From positions 1-64,000 of the forward strand of contig NZ_NIXK01000013.1 of the NCBI RefSeq assembly GCF_002763455.1: a stretch of DNA of 64,000 nucleotides, read 5' to 3'. The DNA is from Lentibacillus sediminis (GTDB lineage: Bacteria; Bacillota; Bacilli; Bacillales; Amphibacillaceae). The notes under the pieces were generated by a model. The model was not told the origin of the DNA. It did no database searches and saw nothing but the letters and a program-made list of their open reading frames with translations. A program made the translations under genes and the position numbers. Shown here piece after piece: positions 52,749 through 60,699 of this stretch (the first letter of the stretch is position 1; every line of letters starts with the position of its first letter).

Positions 52749-54227
52749 ATGAAAGTAAAAGAATTATTTCGCTCCATTGATTTAGTCGGGGGGCCGGATA
52801 TGCATGATATCGAGGTTTCCGGAATCTCCTACCACTCACAAAAAGTGGAACCAGGGCATTTGTTTGTCTGTATCCGGGGATATAAAACCGATGGCCATAA
52901 ATATCTGCAGGATGTGAAAAACCGCGGAGCAGAAGTGGCCATTGTGGAGGAAATCCAGGATCATATTGACATCGTGCAGTACCAGGTAAAAGATGCCCGC
53001 ATTGCGCTTGCACGGCTTGGCGCGGAATTTTACGGCCGGCCATCAAGCAGCATGAAGATGATCGGCATTACGGCCACTAATGGCAAGACAACGACCTCTT
53101 ATATGGCCAATGAAATTTTGGAGAAAGCCGGGCTGACAACTGGGCTGATCGGTACGGTTAATGTAAAAAACGGGAATCAGTCGATTCCGTCCGAGCTGAC
53201 CACACCGGAATCACTGGATCTGCAGTATTTCTTGAAGGAAATGGTGGGAAACAATGTCTCGCATGTGACGATGGAGGTTTCCTCTGCAGCAATGGAGATG
53301 CATCGTGTGGAAAGCGTAAATTATGACATTGTGACATTGAACAATATAAGTGAGGAACACGTTGATACGCATGGTTCATTTGAACGCTATTTTGAAGTGA
53401 AATCCCGCTTGATTCGGGAAGTATCAGCAGAAAGTACGGCGGTGCTGAATTTGGATGATTCCTATTCTGCATCGTTGATTGACCGGACAGAGGCGCAGGT
53501 TGTTACTTTTGGCATCGAGAATGAGGAAGGGAATATACGCTGCCGGAACCTGGATCTTTCAACAGGGCGGGCGAGATTCACTTTTGAGATTGTCAAAGGA
53601 TTTTCCGCAAAGGACCAGACCGTGGAGCCAGGCTCATTCGAGGTGGAACTTTCGGTACCCGGACTGCATTCCGTCTATAATTCCATGGTCGCCATTACGA
53701 TTGGACTGTTAAATGGAATTCCTGTTGCAACGATTCAGGCGGCGATGAAAGAATTTAACGGCGTTCCGCGCAGGTTCCAATTCGTTTATGAGGATCGTTA
53801 CAAAATCGTTGATGACCATTTTGCCAATCCGGGGAACATCGATGTGACTCTGGAAACCCTAAATAAAATGGACTATAACCAGCTGCATATGGTGTATGCG
53901 ATTCGCGGCCAGCGCGGTCCTGGGATCAATCGCGATAATGCTGAAGTGATTGCCAAGTGGGCAGGGGACTTGGGACTTAAGCACATCACCGCAACCAGAA
54001 GCGAGACCCACACGACTTCGAAAGATAAGGTGACAGACGCAGAAGTTGAGGCGTTTATGGAAGTAATGGATCATGCCGGCATTAACGTCACAATGTATAA
54101 AGAACTGCCAGATGCGATTGTCGAGTCGCTTACCGAGGCAGGGGAAAATGACCTCGTCCTGCTCGCCGGATGCCAGGGAATGGATGACGGGGCAGAAATC
54201 GCAACAGAGTATCTTCGAAAAAATTAA
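52749..54227 (+). CDS. Divergent MurE-like Mur ligase, first of pair
   Basis: The 492-residue protein has the three Mur-ligase domains. The N-terminal UDP-binding-like domain contains GISYHSQKVEPGHLFVCIRG. The ATP loop reads TATNGKTTT (about 108-116, Ala where TGTNGKT is usual). EVSSAAMEMHRV replaces the usual EVSSHALDLHRV. The C-terminal segment has VDDHFANPGNIDVTLETL in place of DYAHTPDSLE and lacks the DNP substrate motif. It is therefore unlikely to be the housekeeping MurE. It may act on an altered substrate or as a partner of the next gene. The ATG follows GAGGAGGCAAGCAGTAC. Confidence 0.78.
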   Translation: MKVKELFRSIDLVGGPDMHDIEVSGISYHSQKVEPGHLFVCIRGYKTDGHKYLQDVKNRGAEVAIVEEIQDHIDIVQYQVKDARIALARLGAEFYGRPSSSMKMIGITATNGKTTTSYMANEILEKAGLTTGLIGTVNVKNGNQSIPSELTTPESLDLQYFLKEMVGNNVSHVTMEVSSAAMEMHRVESVNYDIVTLNNISEEHVDTHGSFERYFEVKSRLIREVSAESTAVLNLDDSYSASLIDRTEAQVVTFGIENEEGNIRCRNLDLSTGRARFTFEIVKGFSAKDQTVEPGSFEVELSVPGLHSVYNSMVAITIGLLNGIPVATIQAAMKEFNGVPRRFQFVYEDRYKIVDDHFANPGNIDVTLETLNKMDYNQLHMVYAIRGQRGPGINRDNAEVIAKWAGDLGLKHITATRSETHTTSKDKVTDAEVEAFMEVMDHAGINVTMYKELPDAIVESLTEAGENDLVLLAGCQGMDDGAEIATEYLRKN

Positions 54228-54253
54228 AAATGTCATTGAAAGAAGTGTTGGCT

Positions 54254-55741
54254 ATGCAATTGGCATCGATTGTAAAAGAACTGGAATATGAGTCCGTACA
54301 AGGGGATTTAGCAAAAGAGATTACAGGGGTTGCCTGCGATTCCAGGGAAGTCCTTCCCGGCAATCTGTTTGTTGCGATTTCCGGTTTCACCTCTGATGGG
54401 CACAAATATGTAGGGGAAGCCGTGAAACGAGGGGCGGCGGCAGTTATCGTGGAAAGAGAGGCGGTGTCCTCCGACGCAACAGTCACCATGATACAAGTGA
54501 AGAACGCAAGGCTCGCTTTAGCCAAGGTTTCCGCACATTTTTATCAATATCCGTCGGAAAAGCTAAATATGATCGGGATCACTGGCACGAACGGAAAGAC
54601 ATCGACCGCCTATTTTTTGCAATCTATTCTCGAAGCGACCGGCAAATCGACGGGGATCATTGGCACGATCGGCACATTAATTAATGGTGAGCTGCTGGAA
54701 ACAAAGAATACGACCCCAGAGTCGCTGCAGCTGCAGCAGTTCTTTTCCGAGATGGAAAAAAGAGGGGTGAGCGACTGTGTGATGGAGGTGTCGTCCCATG
54801 CGATAGACCTTAAGCGCACGGCATATACCACATTCCACACCGGCGTGTTTACCAATTTATCGCCAGACCACCTGGAACTGCACAAGAGCATGGACGAATA
54901 TTTTCATGTGAAAGCAAAGCTGTTTGACCAGACATACGGATTTAACGTCATCAATATGGATGATCCCTATGGGCAAAAATTGGTGGAAAAGGTGCGCGGG
55001 AAGGAACCAGCTGTGGTTACCTATGGACTGAACCCGACTGCAGATATCTATGCTTCTGACATTGATTATTCCTTTGAAGGCACTACATACATGGTGAACA
55101 CGCCAACCGGAAATTTTAAGGCAAAAGTGAATTTACCCGGGGAAATTTATGTGTATAACTCGTTGGCTGCTGCTGCCGCTGCCTATTGCAGCAACATTTC
55201 GTTTGAAGTGATTCAGCAGGGGTTGAAAAATGTGGCCGGGATCAAAGGGCGGTTGGAAACAGTGTACTCGAGCGGCGATTACAAGGTAGTCGTGGACTTT
55301 TGTCATACTGAGGATGCGCTGGAAAAAGCACTCAAAACCATCCGACCTTATGTTAAGGGTAAACTGATTTTAGTTTTCGGCGTCTATGCAGATGAGAGTG
55401 AAAGCGGCAGGGAGAAACGCAGTGGCATGGCACGGGTGGCAGCAACCTATGCCGATCTCTCTGTCGTCACATCGGACAACCCTAAGCATCATGATCCCAA
55501 GCTGATTATCCGGGAAATTTCCCAGGAAATGAAAGCAAACGGCGGTAATTATCATGCATTCCTTCACCGGAAAGAAGCGATTGAATATGCGGTACGAGTT
55601 AGTAATGAGGATGATGTTATTCTTATAGCTGGCAAGGGGCATGAAACAACACAAATCGTCGGTGATCAGGAAATTCCTTTTAATGAGAAGGAGATTGTGA
55701 TGGAAGCGTTGAGGGCGAAAGAGAAGCGGGTGAAATTGTAG
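54254..55741 (+). CDS. MurE-like UDP-MurNAc-tripeptide synthetase, second of pair
   Basis: The protein has 495 residues from ATG 54254 (503 from an ATG at 54230 that lacks a ribosome site). It has TGTNGKTST (ATP loop), EVSSHAIDLKRTAYTTFHTG and NLSPDHLELHKSMDEYFHVK with the carbamylated lysine, then DFCHTEDALE and GKGHE. The amino-acid selectivity motif is DNPKHHDP; diaminopimelate enzymes have DNPR, and the lysine enzyme of S. aureus, as I recall it, DNPA. The key arginine is thus replaced, so another amino acid is likely. It follows the first MurE-like gene by 26 bp. Confidence 0.82.
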   Translation: MQLASIVKELEYESVQGDLAKEITGVACDSREVLPGNLFVAISGFTSDGHKYVGEAVKRGAAAVIVEREAVSSDATVTMIQVKNARLALAKVSAHFYQYPSEKLNMIGITGTNGKTSTAYFLQSILEATGKSTGIIGTIGTLINGELLETKNTTPESLQLQQFFSEMEKRGVSDCVMEVSSHAIDLKRTAYTTFHTGVFTNLSPDHLELHKSMDEYFHVKAKLFDQTYGFNVINMDDPYGQKLVEKVRGKEPAVVTYGLNPTADIYASDIDYSFEGTTYMVNTPTGNFKAKVNLPGEIYVYNSLAAAAAAYCSNISFEVIQQGLKNVAGIKGRLETVYSSGDYKVVVDFCHTEDALEKALKTIRPYVKGKLILVFGVYADESESGREKRSGMARVAATYADLSVVTSDNPKHHDPKLIIREISQEMKANGGNYHAFLHRKEAIEYAVRVSNEDDVILIAGKGHETTQIVGDQEIPFNEKEIVMEALRAKEKRVKL

Positions 55742-55807
55742 TGGACAAGCTTGGCAGAACAAGCCCTTGTGTTTCTTGTTGGCTTGTCAAACAAAGGGGG
55801 GGAGACG

Positions 55808-56032
55808 TTGAAAATATTGAGGACACTAAATCTCATTCTTGCAATTTTGGTTGTGGGCATTGCTTTTTACCATTTTTTTATCGAGAATATCCATTATTCC
55901 GCAATGATCTTTGTCTTTTTGCCAGTCATGTTTTTACTATTTGGAATCGAGAAGATCTATGACAAGCAACAGAAGATGGGTTATTTTTATATTACTACAG
56001 CGGCTATCATGTTTTTTACTGTCATCCTATGA
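55808..56032 (+). CDS. Small membrane protein, DUF3953-like
   Basis: The 74-residue protein has two to three hydrophobic segments (LNLILAILVVGIAFYHFF; AMIFVFLPVMFLLFGIE; a third at the C-terminus). Its length and the KILRTLNLIL start fit DUF3953, a small Bacillaceae membrane family without known function. It starts at TTG 55808 after GGGGGGGAGACG. It lies 66 bp after the second MurE-like gene and may be co-transcribed with it. The stop codon is inside a perfect hairpin. Confidence 0.65.
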   Translation: MKILRTLNLILAILVVGIAFYHFFIENIHYSAMIFVFLPVMFLLFGIEKIYDKQQKMGYFYITTAAIMFFTVIL

Positions 56033-56070
56033 TGCAAGAATCGTTACTTTAGCAACAATTCTTGCATCAT
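56029..56070. terminator. Hairpin between convergent genes
   Basis: ATGATGCAAGAAT pairs perfectly with ATTCTTGCATCAT and includes the upstream stop codon. There is no long T-run. It probably serves both the DUF3953-like gene and the leftward methyltransferase gene. Confidence 0.75.
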
Positions 56071-56073
56071 CCA

Positions 56074-56823
56074 TCAACCCCACTTCAGCTTAGCCATAAA
56101 CATCATCGCCTCACCGAGCGGCACTTGTTCCCGGTAGCTGCCCTGCTCATAATCCATTGCCCCGCCAGGTTCCAAGTCCACAAGCACCAGATTAATATCC
56201 TTCATCAACAGCTGCAAATCGGCTGGGGAATAGCATCTTAGTGACTGCTTGATACTTTCTTCCTTATCACCAGTCTGCCACCATGTATCTGTCATCCGGG
56301 ATCCTTCTGCGTCAAATCCGTAGTGTCTTGATATATCGCCCATTTGCATTTCCTGCCCGGCCGTGGCCGCCCAGTACCATGGTGTATAGATGTCAATCAA
56401 AGCGACACCGCTCGGCTTGAGCCAGTCGGCTATCCGCTGCAGGAGTTGTTGCTGATCCGCGTCTTTCCCAATGCCAAAGCCGTCCCAATAACAAATCACA
56501 TCAAATCGTTCACGGAAAACCACCTTATAAAAGTCCGCCTCCAGCACGCGGATATGCTGCTCGACCTGATGCTCTTCGGCCAGCTTTTCAATATGTCGGA
56601 CAGCAGCAGGGGCGATGTCAATAACGGTTACCTCATACCCTCGCTTGGCTGCAGCAACTGCAAATTGCCCTGGTCCGCCGCCCAGTTCCAAAACTTTTGT
56701 CCTCTTATTTTCCTTGTGGCGCACCATTTTATCCACCAAGTCATCCCTCAGTCCATGCAAATCGGCTCCTGAATCGATCGACCAGACTAGCTGCTGATGG
56801 TAAAAATCTTTTGTCCATTCCAT
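56074..56823 (-). CDS. Class I SAM-dependent methyltransferase
   Basis: The 249-residue protein has motif I VLELGGGPGQFAVAAAKRG (about residues 44-62), VTVIDIAPAAV (motif II acid), EADFYKV, and YWDGFGIGKD with LLQRIADWLKPSGVALIDIY (post-motif region). This is a Methyltransf_25-type Rossmann fold. The substrate is unknown. The ATG follows TAAGGAGGGCTTTTAC. It is a single-gene unit convergent with the MurE-like operon. Confidence 0.85.
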   Translation of the reverse strand: MEWTKDFYHQQLVWSIDSGADLHGLRDDLVDKMVRHKENKRTKVLELGGGPGQFAVAAAKRGYEVTVIDIAPAAVRHIEKLAEEHQVEQHIRVLEADFYKVVFRERFDVICYWDGFGIGKDADQQQLLQRIADWLKPSGVALIDIYTPWYWAATAGQEMQMGDISRHYGFDAEGSRMTDTWWQTGDKEESIKQSLRCYSPADLQLLMKDINLVLVDLEPGGAMDYEQGSYREQVPLGEAMMFMAKLKWG

Positions 56824-57053
56824 GTAAAAGCCCTCCTTAAAATGTCATTCCTGATGAGGTGTCTTTTCCATTAGAAATTCAAAATGCACATGCCAATCCT
56901 CCTGAAAAAACGGAATATTTATAACTCAATTTACAGTACTGGAGACTCTTATTGCAAGCAAACTGTCCGCTTAATTTATTGCCCGGGGAATAATATAGCC
57001 GGGGGACCGGCAAACTAAGATGACATATATTTTGAGAGAAAAGGTTGGATCAT

Positions 57054-57686
57054 ATGGAACTGGATTGGATATGGAAAGCGGCAGTGATCATTGTCGGCGG
57101 AACGTTTCTTTTACGACTGGCGGGAAGAAAGTCCATCTCACAAATGACGCTGGCACAGACAGCCATCATGATTGGTATTGGTTCATTGCTCATTCAGCCG
57201 CTTGCTGGGGAAAATGTCTGGCTGACTCTGGCAGTGGGGGCAGTTCTTGTATTGTGTTTGATTGTGATGGAATATTTGCAAATTAAGGGAGACTTTTTTG
57301 AAAACCTGATTACTGGAAAATCCAAGATACTGATCGAAGATGGTGTCATTCAGGAAAAAACATTGAAGCGACTGCGGCTGACAACAGATCAGCTGGAAAT
57401 GAATTTGCGACAGCAGAATGTTTCCCGGATCAGTGACGTGCAATGGGCAACACTCGAGCCGAACGGACAGGTGGGATATTCATTAAAACCGGATGCTCAG
57501 CCTGTAACGAAAAAAGATTTGCAGCAGCTGGAGAATAAACTGGATCAATGGATGGCGTACTATGCTCAGCAGGAAGGCCAAATAAATGTGAACAATACGC
57601 CTCTGCCGCCCGACCAGCAGGAGGATTTGTTTGCTGAAATTAAGCGGAAGAGGCATAAAAATACGCCACCGAAGCATCTCCAGTGA
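57054..57686 (+). CDS. DUF421/YetF-family membrane protein
   Basis: The 210-residue protein has three membrane helices in residues 1-75, with FLLRLAGRKSISQMTLAQTA, the DUF421 signature. A cytoplasmic YetF-like domain follows, with KSKILIEDGVIQEKTLKRLR, and LRQQNVSRISDVQWATLEPN. YetF-type proteins are found in spore formers, and some act in spore germination or membrane function. The role here is not known. The ATG at 57054 is preceded by AAAAGG; a TTG nine bases earlier is the alternative. Confidence 0.82.
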   Translation: MELDWIWKAAVIIVGGTFLLRLAGRKSISQMTLAQTAIMIGIGSLLIQPLAGENVWLTLAVGAVLVLCLIVMEYLQIKGDFFENLITGKSKILIEDGVIQEKTLKRLRLTTDQLEMNLRQQNVSRISDVQWATLEPNGQVGYSLKPDAQPVTKKDLQQLENKLDQWMAYYAQQEGQINVNNTPLPPDQQEDLFAEIKRKRHKNTPPKHLQ

Positions 57687-57711
57687 TTCTTTTGTCTGCC
57701 GTGTCCCATAG

Positions 57712-57737
57712 GTTTAATAAGCAATCTGAACGGGGAT
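57712..57737 (+). promoter_or_regulatory. Sigma-B-type promoter for the MBL hydrolase
   Basis: GTTTAA (perfect -35) - N14 - GGGGAT, ending 33 bp before the ATG. A one-base shift reads GGGATA. Confidence 0.6.
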
Positions 57738-57769
57738 AAAATAACAACGTGAAAAATGGAGGGACGAAA

Positions 57770-58630
57770 ATGGTAGACAACCCGAAAGACGATAATCTTA
57801 TGCCAATGACTTCGGTGGGCAGTGGCAATGTAACGATGGTCGCAAGCAATGTGCATAGCTACACCAACCAGATCGTGAATTTATGCTTTATTGGCGAACC
57901 TGGCGAGCCTAATAACTGGGTGCTAGTTGATGCTGGCATGCCGAAATCAGCGGAGAAAATTGTCGGGGAAGCAGAGGAACTTTTTGGCCAGGGTGCCAAG
58001 CCAAAAGCGATCATCCTGACGCATGGACATTTTGACCATGTAGGTGGAGTCGCCGAACTGGTAAAGAAATGGGAGGTCCCGGTCTATGCTCACAGTCTGG
58101 AGATACCTTATCTGCACGGGGAGACGAGTTATATGGAGCCAGACCCAAGTGTTGCCGGCGGTCTGATTGCCAAATTGTCGGGGTTTTTCCCGAATGAGCC
58201 AATTAATCTGGAAGGCTACGTGCATGCCTTGCCAGCGGATGGATCGGTGCCGGAACTGCCGGAATGGCGTTGGCTGCATACCCCTGGACACACTCCCGGC
58301 CATGTATCGCTATTCCGGGAATCCGATCAGACGCTGATTGCAGGTGACGCTTTTACCACCGTCAAGCAGGACCAGATGTTTGAAGTAATAAAGCAGGAAA
58401 AAGAAATCAACGGCCCGCCGGTTTATTTTACACCTAATTGGCGAGATGCCCATCAATCCGTGCAGAAATTGGCTGCATTACGCCCTGCATTTGCCGTGAC
58501 GGGTCACGGGCAGCCAATGGCAGGACCGGAATTGATTACAGGATTAACGGACCTTTCGAATAACTTCAAGTCCAAAGCAGTGCCGGAACATGGTAAGTAT
58601 GTGGATGATGATGAGGGCACATATATGTAA
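57770..58630 (+). CDS. MBL-fold metallo-hydrolase
   Basis: The 286-residue protein has the metallo-beta-lactamase motif THGHFDHVGG (about residues 85-94). HTPGHTPGHVSLF near 178 gives the third histidine, and IAGDAFTT and TGHGQPM supply the remaining ligands. It resembles generic MBL hydrolases (glyoxalase II- or YqgX-like) with an unknown substrate. The ATG at 57770 follows GGAGGG; the GTG at 57749 would overlap the promoter region. The sigma-B-type promoter suggests stress induction. Confidence 0.87.
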   Translation: MVDNPKDDNLMPMTSVGSGNVTMVASNVHSYTNQIVNLCFIGEPGEPNNWVLVDAGMPKSAEKIVGEAEELFGQGAKPKAIILTHGHFDHVGGVAELVKKWEVPVYAHSLEIPYLHGETSYMEPDPSVAGGLIAKLSGFFPNEPINLEGYVHALPADGSVPELPEWRWLHTPGHTPGHVSLFRESDQTLIAGDAFTTVKQDQMFEVIKQEKEINGPPVYFTPNWRDAHQSVQKLAALRPAFAVTGHGQPMAGPELITGLTDLSNNFKSKAVPEHGKYVDDDEGTYM

Positions 58631-58678
58631 TGAAAAATAGGCTTGTCGACCAGTGACGAGTCTTGTTGCAGGATAAAA

Positions 58679-58716
58679 GAGGAACTCCAGCCGTAACAGG
58701 CTGGAGCTCCTCTTTA
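58679..58716. terminator. Terminator between convergent genes
   Basis: AGAGGAACTCCAGCC pairs with GGCTGGAGCTCCTCT (one mismatch), followed by TTAATTT. It serves the MBL gene and the BCCT gene. Confidence 0.85.
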
Positions 58717-58718
58717 AT

Positions 58719-60311
58719 TTATTTATCGCTGCTGTCTCTCTTTTCCTTAGGATCTGCTTTTGTCAGATGAATGGTTGGCGGCTGATAGTTCTTCGATGCC
58801 TTAAGGTCATCGCTGGAAGCCTTCATGAACGACCATCCCAGCATGAACATGATGAAAATAATCGGGAATCCGGAAACGATACTTGCGGTCTGCAAGGTCT
58901 CCAGTCCGCCAAGATACATCAGCACCAGCGGCATAATACAGAGAGCAAATGCCCAAAACAGACGGTGCCAGCGTAATGGTTCACCTGCTTTGACCTCCTT
59001 CTGTGCCACTGCCGCCAAGATATAGGAAGCAGAATCGAAGGTAGTGGCTAAGAAGATGATCGCCAGAACGGTGAAGACGATGACAATCAGTTTTGCTAAT
59101 GGCAATTGATTAAGAATCTCAATAATCGTTGCCGGCGCGCCATATTCGTTCATAAATCCAATGACATCAAACGCTCCGGTCAGCTGCAAATACAGTCCAA
59201 AGTTCCCCATGATCCCGAAGAACAGGATGCAGCCGAGCGTCCCGTACATCATTGTGCCGATAATCATCTGTTTGACAGTACGTCCGCGGGAAATCCGTGC
59301 AACGAAAAGCCCGACAAATGGTGCGTAAACGAGCCACCAGGCCCAATAGAAGACAGTCCATGTCTCAGGAAATTTGCTGTCTGCAGTATCAGGAAGATTG
59401 CCTTGCGGTTCCAGCCAGGTGGACATGCTGAAGAAGTTGTCAAGAATCAGCCCGATACTGGTAAGTGTCTGCTCACTAATGAACACGGTCGGTCCAAATA
59501 CAAAAATAAACGCGAGCACAAACACAACAAGCCACAGGTTAATGTCACTTAATACTTTAATCCCCCTGCGCAGTCCGGAATACGAACTGACCGCAAAAAT
59601 AGCGGTACATATCAAGAGAATCACGGTTTGCAGTCCAAGGGTCACCGGAATACCGGTAATGTCACTAATCCCCTCGGCAATCATTGGCGTTCCGAGTGCC
59701 AAAGTTGTACCAGCCCCGCCAAGTAAACCAAAGATGAACAGCACATCAATCAGGGGGCCAAGCGGTGTGTCGACACGTTTGCCGAGCACCGGCCGGACTG
59801 CCTCACTGATTTTCAATACCGGACTCCTTCTGACATAATAGAAATAAGCAATCGGCAATGCCGGCAATGTATAAATCGCCCAGGCAATCGGACCCCAGTG
59901 AAACATCCCGTAAGCAGCAGCCCAATCGACGGCTTCTTTGGATCCTGGCTCGACACCGAATGGCGGTCCCTGATAATAGTAGGCCCACTCAATCATTCCC
60001 CAGTAAAGGATACTCGAGCCGATCCCCGCGGAAAACAGCATTGCCGCCCAGGACAGGTTGCTGAATTCCTTTGGCTGATCCCGCTTGCCCAATTTGACCC
60101 GGCCATTTTTACTGAAGGCGACATAGATCAGGAAGAAAAATGCTCCGATACCCACGATCATATAGAGCACGCCGAAGTTCCCGGTTACAAAGGTATTTGC
60201 CATATTGATGACAACATCCCCTGCCTCCGGGAAGAGTACGAGCGGTATGGTTACACCGAATAAAACAACTAAGGCGCCGATAAATGTGGGCCAGTCAATG
60301 ATACGGTTCAT
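58719..60311 (-). CDS. BCCT-family betaine/choline/carnitine transporter
   Basis: The 530-residue protein has about twelve helices. The aromatic substrate box appears as WGMIEWAYYYQGPPFG, and the family signature as FYWAWWLVYAPFVGLFVARI followed by SRGRTV. ATTFDSASYILAAV near the C-terminal third is also typical. It is a sodium- or proton-driven importer of compatible solutes such as glycine betaine (OpuD/BetL type), active in osmotic stress. The start is uncertain: ATG 60311 or ATG 60323, with AAAGG upstream. Substrate is inferred from family. Confidence 0.9.
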   Translation of the reverse strand: MNRIIDWPTFIGALVVLFGVTIPLVLFPEAGDVVINMANTFVTGNFGVLYMIVGIGAFFFLIYVAFSKNGRVKLGKRDQPKEFSNLSWAAMLFSAGIGSSILYWGMIEWAYYYQGPPFGVEPGSKEAVDWAAAYGMFHWGPIAWAIYTLPALPIAYFYYVRRSPVLKISEAVRPVLGKRVDTPLGPLIDVLFIFGLLGGAGTTLALGTPMIAEGISDITGIPVTLGLQTVILLICTAIFAVSSYSGLRRGIKVLSDINLWLVVFVLAFIFVFGPTVFISEQTLTSIGLILDNFFSMSTWLEPQGNLPDTADSKFPETWTVFYWAWWLVYAPFVGLFVARISRGRTVKQMIIGTMMYGTLGCILFFGIMGNFGLYLQLTGAFDVIGFMNEYGAPATIIEILNQLPLAKLIVIVFTVLAIIFLATTFDSASYILAAVAQKEVKAGEPLRWHRLFWAFALCIMPLVLMYLGGLETLQTASIVSGFPIIFIMFMLGWSFMKASSDDLKASKNYQPPTIHLTKADPKEKRDSSDK

Positions 60312-60568
60312 ATCTGTAAACATCCTTTCTTTTTTGTACCACGCAATCATCTTGACATCCGACAGTTTTGCAACTTATTAAGCCTAGCAAATAATTCCTG
60401 TTTCGACAAACGGCCGTATAGCCATTCACGTGTTAAACTTCCTCAATTATTGCGCATGAAAGGGGGCACGCTTGCGTTTTCCTTAGTATGCTCAATATAA
60501 CTGTATAAACTAGGGTTTTATGAAATTTGTTGAGGTTGTAGGGGTGGGCAGGTGCTGAAATCTCAAGG

Positions 60569-60632
60569 AAGATACCGGAGTTTGCGGTGCAGATGCCGAA
60601 GTTTACGGTGCAGATGCCAAAGTTCGACATCA
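60569..60632. repeat. 21-bp-period tract, AGATGCCGAAGTTTACGGTGC type
   Basis: AGATACCGGAGTTTGCGGTGC (60570), AGATGCCGAAGTTTACGGTGC (60591) and AGATGCCAAAGTTCGAC (60612) are exactly 21 bp apart. It lies in the 388-bp gap between the YcdB-like gene end and the BCCT gene start. I see no gene in the rest of the gap. Confidence 0.85.
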
Positions 60633-60699
60633 TTAGTTATAAAGCAAGAAGATAATGCGGAAGTGAATCGGCCAGAACCCGAGAGTTCTGACCAAGGCT

